Assembly: GCF_014678725.1 (NCBI RefSeq)
Contig: NZ_CP061497.1
Location: forward strand, 2,682,001-2,746,000
From: Thermomonas sp. XSG
Lineage (GTDB): Bacteria; Pseudomonadota; Gammaproteobacteria; Xanthomonadales; Xanthomonadaceae
DNA length: 64,000 nucleotides
Reading direction: 5' to 3'
Both the position numbers and the translations under genes were made by a program. The notes beneath the pieces are model-generated. The model saw only the letters and a program-made list of their open reading frames with translations. It was not told where the DNA came from and made no database searches. Of this stretch, positions 9,739 to 18,196 are shown piece after piece. Each line of letters starts with the position of its first letter. The stretch's first letter is position 1.

Positions 9739-9858
9739 GGCAGCATGGTCGCCAGCATACTTGCCGGCGCTTTCGAGCCGCAAGTAAGATCAAGGCCATA
9801 CGCGAGTTTCCCCCATGCGCCCCGCGTCCCGCGCGGCGCCTTGCCCGAGCCTTTCCCC

Positions 9859-10761
9859 TTGCGACTTTCCGGCAGCATCACCGCCCTGGCGACGCCGTTC
9901 ACGGCCGCCGGCGATATCGATTTCTCCGCCTGGGAGCGGCTGCTGCATGCGCAGCTGGAGGCGGGCACGCAGGCGGTAGTGGTGGCGGGATCCACCGGCG
10001 AGGCCGCCGCGCTGTTCGATGACGAGTACGACCGCCTGCTGGCCGCCGCGGTGGAGTTCGCGGCCGGCCGGATGCCGGTGCTGGCCGGTACCGGCCAGTC
10101 CAATACCGCCAAGACCGTCCGCTTCAACCGGCGGGTGGCCGCGCTGGGCGCGGATGCCGCGCTGGTGGTGACACCCCCCTACGTGCGCCCCACCCAGGCC
10201 GGATTGCTGGCGCATTTCCGCGCGGTGGCCGACGACGGCGGGCTGCCGGTGGTGCTGTACAACGTGCCCGGCCGCACCGGCTGCGACATGGTGCCGGATA
10301 CCGTCGGCGAGCTTTCGGTGCACGCCAACATCGTCGGCATCAAGGAAGCGCGCGGCGAGGAGGACCGGATGGCGGCGCTGTTGCCGCTGCGCCGCGAGGA
10401 TTTCGCGGTGCTCAGCGGCGATGACCCCACCGCGGTGCGTGCCATGCTGGCCGGCGCCGACGGGGTGGTGTCGGTCGCCTCCAACGTGGTCCCGGCCACC
10501 TTCCGCCGCCTGTGCGACCTGGCCTGCGGCGGCGATGCGGCCGGAGCGCAGGCGCTGGACGAGGCGCTGGCCGAGCTCTACCACTTCCTCGGGGTGGAAC
10601 CCAATCCGATCCCGGTGAAGGCGCTGCTGGCGCTGGCCGGCATCGGCCATGGCCTGCGCCTGCCGCTGCAACCGCTATCATCCGCGCATGCCGGGCAGGC
10701 CGCCCGCCTGCACGCGGCCATCCGTCAACTCGAACAACGCAGCCGCGCCGACGCGGCCTGA
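9859..10761 (+). CDS. dapA: 4-hydroxy-tetrahydrodipicolinate synthase
   Basis: Condenses pyruvate with aspartate semialdehyde in lysine and diaminopimelate synthesis. The 300-residue protein opens LRLSGSITALATPFTAAG and shows GSTGEAAAL (E. coli has TTGE here), the active-site tyrosine in VVLYNVPGRTG and the Schiff-base lysine in NIVGIKEARG. No ATG fits. TTG at 9859 matches homologous N-termini, and TTG at 9841 is an alternative; the open frame extends to 9628 through non-homologous sequence overlapping the gcvR 5' end. The BamC-like lipoprotein follows after 12 bp. Confidence 0.92.
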   Translation: MRLSGSITALATPFTAAGDIDFSAWERLLHAQLEAGTQAVVVAGSTGEAAALFDDEYDRLLAAAVEFAAGRMPVLAGTGQSNTAKTVRFNRRVAALGADAALVVTPPYVRPTQAGLLAHFRAVADDGGLPVVLYNVPGRTGCDMVPDTVGELSVHANIVGIKEARGEEDRMAALLPLRREDFAVLSGDDPTAVRAMLAGADGVVSVASNVVPATFRRLCDLACGGDAAGAQALDEALAELYHFLGVEPNPIPVKALLALAGIGHGLRLPLQPLSSAHAGQAARLHAAIRQLEQRSRADAA

Positions 10762-10773
10762 CAGGAGATCCAG

Positions 10774-11289
10774 ATGCACCGCATGTTCCGCGCGTCCACG
10801 GCCGCCCCGCTCGTCGCCATCCTGCTGGCAACCAGCCTGTCCGGCTGCCACTGGTTCAAGAAGAAGAACGAGCTGTACACCCAGAGCGGCGAATCGCGCC
10901 CGCTGGAAGTGCCGCCGGACCTGGACCGTCCCGCGGCCGACCGGGCCATGGCGCTGCCGACCGTCGGCAGCAGCGTCACTGCTTCCGGCGCGCAGGCGGC
11001 CCGGCCGGGTGCAGTCGCCCCGGTGGGCTTCAACGCCGCAGGCGAGCGCGACGCCGTCTTCGCCAAGGTCGGCGAAGTGCTGGCCACCACCAGCGGCGTG
11101 AAGGTTGCCAGCAAGGCCGAGATCCTCGGCACTTACGACGTCGACTACATGGACAGCAAGTTCCTGGTGCGCGTGACCAAGGCGGGCGAGGGTACCTATG
11201 TCTCCGCGGTGGATCCGCGCGGCCTGCCGCCCAGCGGCGAGGCCGCGGGCAAGCTGATCGGCGCGCTCAAGGCGGCGATCGCTCCGTAA
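10774..11289 (+). CDS. BamC/NlpB-like lipoprotein
   Basis: A 171-residue lipoprotein with a signal sequence ending in the lipobox LSGC (Cys about residue 25). Next come a charged stretch (HWFKKKNELYTQSGESRPLE) and PPDL, resembling the unstructured N-terminus of BamC, then a single C-terminal domain ending KLIGALKAAIAP. E. coli bamC also follows dapA, which supports the link, but E. coli BamC is twice as long with two helix-grip domains. A role in the BAM complex is inferred from position and N-terminus only. The motif YDVDYMDSKF recurs almost unchanged in the secreted protein at 15239. Start ATG at 10774 has an upstream AGGAG. Confidence 0.7.
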   Translation: MHRMFRASTAAPLVAILLATSLSGCHWFKKKNELYTQSGESRPLEVPPDLDRPAADRAMALPTVGSSVTASGAQAARPGAVAPVGFNAAGERDAVFAKVGEVLATTSGVKVASKAEILGTYDVDYMDSKFLVRVTKAGEGTYVSAVDPRGLPPSGEAAGKLIGALKAAIAP

Positions 11290-11567
11290 CGCGGGCGCTC
11301 CCTGCGGCTGGCCCGGGGGTTGGATGCAGTCCCCGGGGCGCGTTGCCAGGACATCCTGCGTGCGCTTCGCGTCTCCCGCACCAGGCCTCGTTCGTTCTGG
11401 GTCGCGTCATGCGCGATCCAGAACGCCGCGCTGGTGTGGCAGATGCGTTCGGCAAGCGCCCGCCGCGATGTGTGCAGGCAAGTAGATCGCATGCGCGGCC
11501 GGTGTGGCCGCGTTGCGCGGCAATTCGGCGCGTCGCGGGCGGCGAATGGCCGGTGGACCCCGCCGGA
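11290..11567. other. Intergenic region, 278 bp, no gene seen
   Basis: Non-coding gap between the convergent lipoprotein and ferredoxin genes. The only structure noticed is a GC hairpin, CCCGGGG at 11312-11318 with CCCCGGG at 11331-11337, lacking a T tract. AACGCG and CGCGTT flank it and could extend the stem. It may help end transcription, but it is not a standard intrinsic terminator. Confidence 0.3.
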
Positions 11568-11891
11568 TCAGCGTTCCAGCAGCGGCAGTTTGTCCGGCTT
11601 GCCGTCCCATTCCGCGGCGTCGGCCGGCGGATCCTTGCGCACCGTCAGCACCGGCCATTCCTTTGCCAGTTCGGCGTTCAGGCCGATGAATACTTCCTGG
11701 CCTGCGGGGACGTCCTCTTCCGGGAAGATCGCGCCCACCGGGCACTCGGGCTCGCACAGGGTGCAGTCGATGCACTCGTCGGGGTCGATCACCAGGAAGT
11801 TCGGGCCCTCGTGGAAGCAATCGACCGGGCACACCTCGACGCAGTCGGTGTGCTTGCACTTGATGCAGTTTTCGGTGACGACAAAGGGCAT
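11568..11891 (-). CDS. fdxA: 7Fe ferredoxin FdxA
   Basis: A 107-residue ferredoxin with two iron-sulfur clusters. The N-terminal cysteine set ([18 protein letters not shown]) and the second set ([14 protein letters not shown]) match the Azotobacter FdI/FdxA type with one 3Fe-4S and one 4Fe-4S cluster. It carries electrons at low potential in the cytoplasm; partners are not evident from neighbours. The ATG at 11891 has GGAATT about nine bases upstream. It appears monocistronic, with 58 bp to the MFS gene that precedes it on the same strand. Confidence 0.95.
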   Translation of the reverse strand: MPFVVTENCIKCKHTDCVEVCPVDCFHEGPNFLVIDPDECIDCTLCEPECPVGAIFPEEDVPAGQEVFIGLNAELAKEWPVLTVRKDPPADAAEWDGKPDKLPLLER

Positions 11892-11949
11892 GGCGCGAAT
11901 TCCGTGGAGCGTTGCTGCGAAGTGCGTAGTTTAACGCGGGCGGCGCCGG

Positions 11950-13179
11950 TTACTGCAGTTCGCGCAGGTCCAGCCGGCGCAGGCGCGGGGCCAGCCGGGC
12001 GGTGGTGGCGACGACGCCCAGAGTCACGAACCCGCCCACGATCATCGCCGGCACCAGCCCCATCAGTCTCGCCATCACACCGTCGTAGAAGGCGCCCAGT
12101 TCGTTCGAGGAGCTGACGAAGATACCGTTGATCGACGACACCCGGCCGCGCATCTCGTCCGGGGTGACCAGCTGCATGATGGTGGAGCGCATCACCACCG
12201 ACACGCCGTCGCAGACGCCGTACAGCACCAGCAGCAGCGTCGACAACCACAGGTGGCGGGACAGCGCGAAGGCCATGGTGCACAGGCCGAAGCAGGCCAC
12301 CGCCAGCAGCAAAACCCGCCCGGCATGCCGCTGCAGCGGGTGGCGGGTCAGCCACAGCGCGATCACGATGGAGCCGACCGCCGGCGCGGCGCGCAGGATG
12401 CCCAGCGCCTCGGGACCTTCGTGCAGGATGTCCTTGATGAAGGCCGGCAGCATCGACATCGCCCCGCCCAGCAGCACCCAGAACATGTCCAGCGCCATCG
12501 CGCCCAGCATGATCTGGTTGCCCGCGACGAAGCGTGCGCCCTCGGCGATGCTGCGGAAGATCGGGCCGCGCTGTTGCGGCAGGGCTGGCTCGGACACCGG
12601 CATCGCCAGCAGGGTGGCGGCGGCCAGCAGGGCGACCGCCGTGCCCACCGCATAGGCCACGGGCTTGCCCGCCGCCCCCACCAGCACGCCGCCGGCGGCC
12701 GGGCCAAGCACCAGCCCGATCTGGAACACCACACTGCCCAGGCTGGCACCGTGGCCGAACTGGGCGCGCTGCAGCACGCGCGCGAACAGCGCGTTGTAGA
12801 CGGGGCCGAGGAAGGAGCGGCCGATGCCGCCTACCGCCACCGCCAGATAGATGGGCCAGGTGCCATGGGTGGGCAGGGCGCCGCTCGCAATCAGCGCCAG
12901 CACGCCGGCATTGACCGCCAGCAGGGTGCAGGCCGCCGCACCCAGCTTGCGCCGCGGCAGGTGGTCGACCAGATACCCGGAGAAAGGCGCGATGCAGAAA
13001 TACGGCACCACTTCCGCCAGCCCCACCAGCCCCAGCGCCAGCGGATCACCGGTGAGCTCGTAGATGTGCCAGCCGACCGTGACCGCGACGATCTGGTAGG
13101 ACAGCAGGGTGCAGATGCGGTACAGCAGCAGCCAGCGGAAGCCGCGGCTGTGCAGCGGCGGGGCCGGCGCCGCGCTCAT
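11950..13179 (-). CDS. MFS transporter (EntS-like)
   Basis: A 409-residue inner-membrane protein of the major facilitator superfamily, with about 12 hydrophobic segments beginning near FRWLLLYRICTLLSYQIVAV. Loop signatures typical of the MFS_3/enterobactin-exporter group include GYLVDHLPRRKLG in the first half and RGRVSSINGIF in the second. The substrate is unknown. Its ATG at 13179 overlaps the sufE stop (ATGA), so sufE and this gene are coupled, although no functional link is obvious. Confidence 0.88.
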   Translation of the reverse strand: MSAAPAPPLHSRGFRWLLLYRICTLLSYQIVAVTVGWHIYELTGDPLALGLVGLAEVVPYFCIAPFSGYLVDHLPRRKLGAAACTLLAVNAGVLALIASGALPTHGTWPIYLAVAVGGIGRSFLGPVYNALFARVLQRAQFGHGASLGSVVFQIGLVLGPAAGGVLVGAAGKPVAYAVGTAVALLAAATLLAMPVSEPALPQQRGPIFRSIAEGARFVAGNQIMLGAMALDMFWVLLGGAMSMLPAFIKDILHEGPEALGILRAAPAVGSIVIALWLTRHPLQRHAGRVLLLAVACFGLCTMAFALSRHLWLSTLLLVLYGVCDGVSVVMRSTIMQLVTPDEMRGRVSSINGIFVSSSNELGAFYDGVMARLMGLVPAMIVGGFVTLGVVATTARLAPRLRRLDLRELQ

Positions 13180-13619
13180 TCCGGCAGGGCGGCGCGGGCG
13201 CGTTCGCGGATGAAGGCCAGCAGCGCGGCCAGGCCGTTGCTGCGGGTCGGCGACAGGTGCTTGGACAGCCCGATGGAGGCGATGTAGTCCGGCTCGGTGG
13301 CGATGATTTCCGCCGCGCTGCGCCCGGAATACACGCGCAGGGCCAGGTAGACCAGGCCCGAGACGATGGCGGAGTCGCTGATCGAGTGGAAATCGAGCCG
13401 CTCCGCATCACCGTCTGCCACGATCCAGACCAGCGACTGGCAGCCCTGCAGGCGATGCTCCTCGGTCTTCCATGCGTCGGGGAACTCGGGCAGCTTGCGG
13501 CCGAGGTCGATCAGGTACTGGTAGCGCTCCGACCAGTCGCCGAAGAAGCCGAATTCATCGGCAATGGCAGCTTGGGCGTCGGCGGCGGTAGGCTCGAGCG
13601 GGAAGGGGGAGTTGGTCAT
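13176..13619 (-). CDS. sufE: SufE-family cysteine desulfuration protein
   Basis: A 147-residue sulfur-transfer partner that accepts persulfide from a SufS-type cysteine desulfurase for Fe-S cluster assembly. The acceptor cysteine lies in EEHRLQGCQSLVWI, and the fold opens with EFGFFGDWSERYQYLI, both SufE hallmarks. ATG at 13619 was chosen over the upstream in-frame ATG at 13652 because AAGGAA lies just before it. The rest of the suf cluster is not in this window; the next gene is the coupled MFS transporter. Confidence 0.92.
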   Translation of the reverse strand: MTNSPFPLEPTAADAQAAIADEFGFFGDWSERYQYLIDLGRKLPEFPDAWKTEEHRLQGCQSLVWIVADGDAERLDFHSISDSAIVSGLVYLALRVYSGRSAAEIIATEPDYIASIGLSKHLSPTRSNGLAALLAFIRERARAALPE

Positions 13620-13739
13620 GTCGTTCCTTGGGACTTGCTTGTTGCCCTCCATGGCGCTGCAACCATTGATCCTGTTCGTCCGGCCCGGCCATCCATGGAC
13701 GGGTGCCCGGCAGCGCAGCCGGTGCCGACAGGACGCCGG

Positions 13740-15134
13740 CTAGATGCGCTTCCTCACCCAGCGCACGCCCTGCGGCGTGTCCTCAAGCAGGATGCCTTCG
13801 TCGGCCAGCTGCTGGCGGATTGCGTCGGCGCGGGCGAAGTCGCGGGCCTGCTTGGCGGCGCCGCGTTCGTCCACCAGCGCCTGGATGCGGGCGTCGTCGT
13901 CACCGGAGGCGCCGCGCGCGAACCAGTCGGCCGGCGCCTGCTGCAGGAGTCCCAGTACCATGCCGGCGCCCAGCAGCTGCGCCTTCAGCGCGGCCTTGTC
14001 TTCCGTCGATGTGGCCTTGCGCGCCTCGCCGGCGATGCGGGCGATCTCCGCGAGCGCCGCCGGGGTGTTGAGGTCGTCATCCAGCGCCGCCTCGATGCTG
14101 GCCGGCGTGGCCGGCACGGCATCGACATCCGCCAGGTCGCGAAGGGTGCCGTACAGCCGGTCCAGCGTGCGCACGCACTGCTCGATCAGCCCGTCCGACC
14201 ATTCCAGCGGCTGCCGGTAGTGCGCGGAGAGCAGCGCGTAGCGCAGCGCTTCCGGTGGGTGCTGCCGCACCAGGTCGTGCACGCGCTGGATGTTGCCGAC
14301 CGACTTGGCCATCTTGGCGCCGCCGAAGTTCAGCATGCCGTTGTGCAGCCAGAACCGCGCGAACGGCTTGCCGCCGTGGGCGCATTCGCTCTGCGCCACT
14401 TCGTTCTCGTGGTGCGGGAACTGCAGGTCCACGCCGCCGGCATGGATGTCGATGGTCTCGCCCAGGTGGGCTTCCGCCATCGCCGAGCATTCGATATGCC
14501 AACCCGGGCGGCCGCGGCCCCAGGGTGATTCCCAGCCCGGCAGGTCGTCGCTGGAGGGCTTCCACAGCACGAAGTCGCCGGGGTCGCGCTTGTACGGCGC
14601 CACTTCCACCCGGGCGCCGGCCAGCATCTCGTCGGTGTCGCGGCGCGACAGCTTGCCGTAGCCGTCGAAGCTTCCCACCGCGAACAGCACGTGGCCTTCC
14701 GCCGCGTAGGCGTGGCCATCGGCTATCAGGCGCTCGATCATCGCGATCATCTGCGGCATGTGCGCGGTGGCGGCCGGCTCGATGTCCGGGGCGAACGCGC
14801 CGGAAACGCCCAATGCCGCCATGTCCTCGCGGTAGGCGTCGGCGTATTTGTCGGTGATCGCGGAGATCGGCGTGCCGAGGTCCTTCGCCGCAGCGTTGAT
14901 CTTGTCGTCCACGTCGGTGATGTTGCGGGCGTAGCGCAGGCCGCCGTAGCGGCGCCGCAGCAGTGCGGCCAGCACCCCGAACACCACCGGCCCGCGGGCG
15001 TTGCCGATGTGCACGTAGTTGTAGACGGTGGGCCCGCACACGTACATGGTTGGGCACCCGGGCGACAGCGGTGCGAAAGGCTCGGTCCGGCGGCTCAGGG
15101 TGTTGTAGAGGTGGAGCGGGTTGGAGGGGCTCAT
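13740..15134 (-). CDS. cysS: Cysteinyl-tRNA synthetase
   Basis: Class I aminoacyl-tRNA synthetase of 464 residues that charges tRNA-Cys. Seen are the zinc-site segment [10 protein letters not shown], the HIGH motif as [10 protein letters not shown], the substrate segment [20 protein letters not shown], and the KMSKS loop as KMAKSVGN. The C-terminal region ([20 protein letters not shown]) is the usual anticodon-binding tail. Start ATG at 15134; it is transcribed away from the small secreted protein at 15239, leaving a 104-bp divergent region. Confidence 0.97.
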   Translation of the reverse strand: MSPSNPLHLYNTLSRRTEPFAPLSPGCPTMYVCGPTVYNYVHIGNARGPVVFGVLAALLRRRYGGLRYARNITDVDDKINAAAKDLGTPISAITDKYADAYREDMAALGVSGAFAPDIEPAATAHMPQMIAMIERLIADGHAYAAEGHVLFAVGSFDGYGKLSRRDTDEMLAGARVEVAPYKRDPGDFVLWKPSSDDLPGWESPWGRGRPGWHIECSAMAEAHLGETIDIHAGGVDLQFPHHENEVAQSECAHGGKPFARFWLHNGMLNFGGAKMAKSVGNIQRVHDLVRQHPPEALRYALLSAHYRQPLEWSDGLIEQCVRTLDRLYGTLRDLADVDAVPATPASIEAALDDDLNTPAALAEIARIAGEARKATSTEDKAALKAQLLGAGMVLGLLQQAPADWFARGASGDDDARIQALVDERGAAKQARDFARADAIRQQLADEGILLEDTPQGVRWVRKRI

Positions 15135-15238
15135 GGCGGCACGCGCTTGGGATACGCCATTGTAGCGGCCGCGCGGCGCCGGCCGCCGCGACAGCGTTGA
15201 TTCATGCGGTGCCTGCCGCGGGCCGATAAACTCCGCGC

Positions 15239-15685
15239 ATGTCCGCTTCCCGAAACCTCGCTGCCTTGTGCCTGCCCCTGGGCCTGTTCGCGATGGCCCC
15301 GGCGTTCGCCCAGGACGCCACGCGCGAGGTCGTGCTGCCGGTCGAGAACGTGCGCTACGACTATGCGCAGGTGCTGTCGGTGCGACCGGTCTACCAGACC
15401 CTGCGCACCACGTCGATGGAGCGGGTCTGCGACCCCCGAGAGCCGGCCGTCAGCGCCACCCTGGCGCGGGTGATGAGCGCGGTGCGCATCCGCGGGGACG
15501 ACCGCAAGGCGGAAGACGAGGCGCGCAACTGCCGGATGGAGCCGGTGGCCAAGGAACACCGCCGCATCATCGCTTACGACGTGGACTACATGTACCGCGG
15601 AAGCAAGTTCCGCACCCGCATGGATCGCGACCCCGGCAACCGGCTGCGCATCCGCGTCTCGATCGCCCCCCAGCCCTTCGACTGA
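15239..15685 (+). CDS. Small secreted protein, glycine-zipper/surface-antigen-like tail
   Basis: A 148-residue protein with a clear Sec signal peptide (hydrophobic core [11 protein letters not shown], cleavage likely after AFA-QD). The mature part has [20 protein letters not shown], a cysteine pair about 41 residues apart, and the C-terminal [16 protein letters not shown] ... [11 protein letters not shown]. That tail resembles the end of glycine-zipper 2TM/17-kDa antigen-type envelope proteins of gammaproteobacteria, but the glycine zipper itself is absent. Probably periplasmic or outer-membrane associated; no function is known. It is divergent from cysS and lies upstream of the arginine leader region. 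Confidence 0.75.
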   Translation: MSASRNLAALCLPLGLFAMAPAFAQDATREVVLPVENVRYDYAQVLSVRPVYQTLRTTSMERVCDPREPAVSATLARVMSAVRIRGDDRKAEDEARNCRMEPVAKEHRRIIAYDVDYMYRGSKFRTRMDRDPGNRLRIRVSIAPQPFD

Positions 15686-15705
15686 TCGCTTGCGCCGGAC
15701 CTCCC

Positions 15706-15721
15706 GGCATGCGAGCATGCC
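15706..15721. repeat. 16-bp perfect palindrome upstream of the arg operon
   Basis: GGCATGC, a GA spacer, then GCATGCC: seven-base arms, perfectly inverted. It lies 20 bp after the stop of the preceding gene and just before the candidate leader peptide of the arginine operon. The two-base spacer makes an RNA hairpin unlikely, so a protein-binding site in the operon promoter region is the more natural reading. It does not resemble the AT-rich ArgR box. Confidence 0.4.
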
Positions 15722-15727
15722 GCCCCG

Positions 15728-15829
15728 ATGAACGCCCAACTCGCCACGCGTCACGCTGACTCTGCCCGGATGGCCTCCGGCATGACCTCGCGTGCGCGCC
15801 GACCGGAATCCTCACATCCTGCTGGGTAA
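15728..15829 (+). CDS. Candidate arginine leader peptide
   Basis: A 33-codon frame starting ATG at 15728 and stopping TAA at 15827-15829. It contains five arginine codons, three clustered near the end (CGT, CGC, CGA at codons 22, 24 and 25, peptide TSRARRPE). Its last sense codons, GCT GGG, form the strand that can pair with the terminator hairpin downstream. No strong ribosome site is visible. An alternative 16-codon frame at 15709-15759 (MRACRPDERPTRHASR) also has five arginines but ends too early to control the hairpin. The arginine content alone is not exceptional for GC-rich DNA; the placement is what counts. Confidence 0.4.
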   Translation: MNAQLATRHADSARMASGMTSRARRPESSHPAG

Positions 15830-15884
15830 TCCGGACGCGTCCTCGTGCTTCACCATCCGAACCCAGCCCCCAGGCTGGGTTTTT
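15821..15884 (+). promoter_or_regulatory. Candidate attenuator of the arg operon (terminator/antiterminator)
   Basis: The hairpin AACCCAGCC (15860-15868), loop CCCA, GGCTGGGTT (15873-15881) followed by TTT is a perfect 9-bp intrinsic terminator only 50 bp before the argF' start. An upstream copy of one arm, GCTGGGT at 15821-15827, can pair instead with ACCCAGC (15861-15867), helped by CGGA (15832-15835) with TCCG (15856-15859). The two structures exclude each other. Because GCTGGGT overlaps the stop of the leader frame, a ribosome finishing the leader would hide it and favour termination, while one stalled at the arginine codons would leave it free. The 50 bp after the hairpin is too short for an obvious separate promoter. 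Confidence 0.55.
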
Positions 15885-15933
15885 GCGTTTCTGGGCCCCG
15901 AAAACATCCCCCTTCCCACCGAGTCGACTGCCG

Positions 15934-16935
15934 ATGAAGCACTTCCTCAACACCCAGGACTGGAGCCGCCCCGACCTGGACACCCTGCTGGCGCAGGCCG
16001 CCGCGTTCAAGCGCAGCAAGCTCGGCGACGCCATGAAGGGCCGCTCGATCGCGCTGGTCTTCTTCAATCCGTCCATGCGCACCCGCACCAGCTTCGAGCT
16101 GGGTGCGTTCCAGCTGGGCGGCCATGCCGTGGTGCTGCAGCCTGGCAAGGACGCGTGGCCGATCGAGTTCGACCTCGGTACCGTGATGGACGGTGACACC
16201 GAGGAGCACATCGCCGAGGTGGCGCGGGTGCTGGCGCGCTACGTGGACCTGATCGGCGTGCGCGCCTTCCCCAAGTTCGTCGACTGGTCGGTGGACCGCG
16301 AGGACCGGGTGCTCAAGGCCTTCGCGAAGTACTCGACGGTGCCGGTCATCAACATGGAGACCATCACCCATCCCTGCCAGGAGCTGGCCCACGCGCTGGC
16401 GCTGCAGGAGCACTTCGGCACCACCGACCTGCGCGGCAGGAAGTACGTGCTGACCTGGACCTACCACCCGAAGCCGCTGAACACCGCCGTGGCGAACTCG
16501 GCGCTGACCATCGCCACTCGCCTGGGCATGGACGTGACCCTGCTGTGCCCGACCCCGGACTACGTGCTGGACGAGCGCTACATGGGCTGGGCCGCGCAGA
16601 ACGTGGCGGAAAGCGGCGGCTCGCTCCAGGTCAGCCACGACATCGAGAGCGCCTACGCCGGCGCCGACGTCGTCTATGCCAAGAGCTGGGGCGCGTTGCC
16701 GTTCTTCGGCAACTGGGAACCCGAGAAGCCGATCCGCGACCGCTACAAGCACTTCATCGTCGACGAGGCGAAGATGGCGCTGACCAACGACGGCGTGTTC
16801 TCGCACTGCCTGCCGCTGCGCCGCAACGTCAAGGCCACCGATGCGGTGATGGACTCCCCGCGCTGTATCGCCGTCGATGAAGCCGAAAACCGCCTGCACG
16901 TGCAGAAGGCCGTGATGGCCGCGCTGCTGCGCTGA
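15934..16935 (+). CDS. argF': N-acetylornithine carbamoyltransferase (AOTCase)
   Basis: Transfers the carbamoyl group to N-acetylornithine, giving N-acetylcitrulline, the hallmark of Xanthomonadaceae arginine synthesis. The 333-residue protein has the carbamoyl-phosphate loop FFNPSMRTRTSFELG and the acetylornithine-specific segments LQPGKDAWPIEF and TWTYHPKPLNTAV. The C-terminal HCLPLRRNVKATD contains Lys300, corresponding to the carboxylated Lys302 of the X. campestris enzyme. ATG at 15934 (MKHFLNTQDWSR) matches that family; upstream in-frame sequence is leader DNA. It is first in the arg-pro operon behind the candidate attenuator. Confidence 0.95.
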   Translation: MKHFLNTQDWSRPDLDTLLAQAAAFKRSKLGDAMKGRSIALVFFNPSMRTRTSFELGAFQLGGHAVVLQPGKDAWPIEFDLGTVMDGDTEEHIAEVARVLARYVDLIGVRAFPKFVDWSVDREDRVLKAFAKYSTVPVINMETITHPCQELAHALALQEHFGTTDLRGRKYVLTWTYHPKPLNTAVANSALTIATRLGMDVTLLCPTPDYVLDERYMGWAAQNVAESGGSLQVSHDIESAYAGADVVYAKSWGALPFFGNWEPEKPIRDRYKHFIVDEAKMALTNDGVFSHCLPLRRNVKATDAVMDSPRCIAVDEAENRLHVQKAVMAALLR

Positions 16936-16974
16936 GCCGCGCCCCCTTTCCCGTCCTCCCCCTCGGAAATCCCA

Positions 16975-18195
16975 ATGACTGCCCCCAACGACTCCCGCGA
17001 CATCGTCCTCGCCTTCTCCGGCGGCCTCGACACCAGCTTCTGCGTGCCCTACCTGAAGGAGCAGGGCTGGAACGTGCACACCGTGTTCGCCGACACCGGC
17101 GGCGTGGATGCCGAGGAGCGTGCCACCATCGAGGCCCGCGCCGCCGAGCTGGGCGTGGCCTCGCACGTCACCGTCGACGGCGGCCCTGCCATCTGGTCCG
17201 GCTTCGTGAAGCCCTTCGTGTGGGCGGGCGAGGGCTACCAGGGCCAGTACCCGCTGCTGGTCTCCGACCGCTACCTGATCGTCGACGCCAGCCTGGCCCG
17301 GGCCCGCGAGCTCGGCACCAATGCCATCGCCCACGGCTGCACCGGCATGGGTAACGACCAGGTGCGGTTCGACCTGGCGGTGAAGGCGCAGGGCGACTAC
17401 CGCATCGTGGCGCCGATCCGCGAGATCCAGAAGCAGCACACCCAGACCCGCGCGTACGAGCAGGCCTACCTGGAGGAGCGCGGCTTCGGCGTGCGCGCCA
17501 AGCAGAAGGCCTACACGATCAACGAGAACCTGCTGGGCCTGACCATGTCCGGCGGCGAGATCGACGCCTGGGAGGCACCTGGCGAGGGTGCGCGCGGCTG
17601 GTGCGCGCGCCGCGAACAATGGCCGGCCGAAGCGCTGGAGGTGACGCTGCGCTTCGAGAACGGCGAAGCCGTGGCGCTGGACGGGCAGGAGCTGTCGGGC
17701 GAGAAGATCCTCGCCAAGCTCAACACCATGTTCGCCCAGTACGGCGTCGGCCGCGGCATGTACACCGGTGACACCACCATCGGCCTGAAGGGCCGCATCG
17801 TGTTCGAGGCGCCCGGTCTGGCCGCGTTGCTGGCCGCGCACCGTGCGCTCGAAGAGGCGGTGCTGACCAAGCAGCAGAACCGCTTCAAGCCCGACATCGC
17901 CCGCAAATGGGTGGAGCTGGTCTACGAGGGCTTCTTCCACGATCCCCTGAAGGCGGACCTGGAGGCTTTCCTGGCTTCCAGCCAGCGGACGGTGAACGGC
18001 GAGGTGGTGCTGCGCACCCAGGGTGGCCGGGTGGATGCCGTCGCCGTGCGCTCGCCGCATCTGCTGAACGCCAAGGGCGCCACCTACGCGCAGTCGGCCG
18101 ACTGGGGCGTGGAGGAGGCCGAGGGCTTCATCAAGCTGTTCGGCATGAGCAGCACCCTGTGGGCCGAGGTGAATGGCGGGCAGGGCGGTGGCTGA
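16975..18195 (+). CDS. argG: Argininosuccinate synthase
   Basis: ATP-dependent ligase joining citrulline and aspartate to argininosuccinate. The 406-residue protein starts with the PP-loop motif [11 protein letters not shown], then [32 protein letters not shown] and the C-terminal [10 protein letters not shown] region of the ArgG family. It lies 39 bp after argF'. Its citrulline comes from the deacetylase encoded next rather than directly from a carbamoyltransferase, which explains the gene order. Confidence 0.95.
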   Translation: MTAPNDSRDIVLAFSGGLDTSFCVPYLKEQGWNVHTVFADTGGVDAEERATIEARAAELGVASHVTVDGGPAIWSGFVKPFVWAGEGYQGQYPLLVSDRYLIVDASLARARELGTNAIAHGCTGMGNDQVRFDLAVKAQGDYRIVAPIREIQKQHTQTRAYEQAYLEERGFGVRAKQKAYTINENLLGLTMSGGEIDAWEAPGEGARGWCARREQWPAEALEVTLRFENGEAVALDGQELSGEKILAKLNTMFAQYGVGRGMYTGDTTIGLKGRIVFEAPGLAALLAAHRALEEAVLTKQQNRFKPDIARKWVELVYEGFFHDPLKADLEAFLASSQRTVNGEVVLRTQGGRVDAVAVRSPHLLNAKGATYAQSADWGVEEAEGFIKLFGMSSTLWAEVNGGQGGG

Positions 18196-18196
18196 G

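Noticed and set aside
9136-9858. Possible glycine riboswitch near the gcvR-like gene
   Set aside because: No tandem aptamer-like conserved core was recognisable in the short gcvR/dapA gap, and GcvR genes are not usual glycine riboswitch targets.
15860-15884. Reading the hairpin as merely the terminator of the small secreted-protein gene
   Set aside because: It lies 175 bp after that gene's stop and only 50 bp before argF', with a competing antiterminator strand upstream. The simple terminator reading stays possible but explains less.
15850-18060. 736-codon minus-strand frame across argF' and argG
   Set aside because: Opposite two enzymes with unmistakable active-site motifs; the product is a typical antisense composition.
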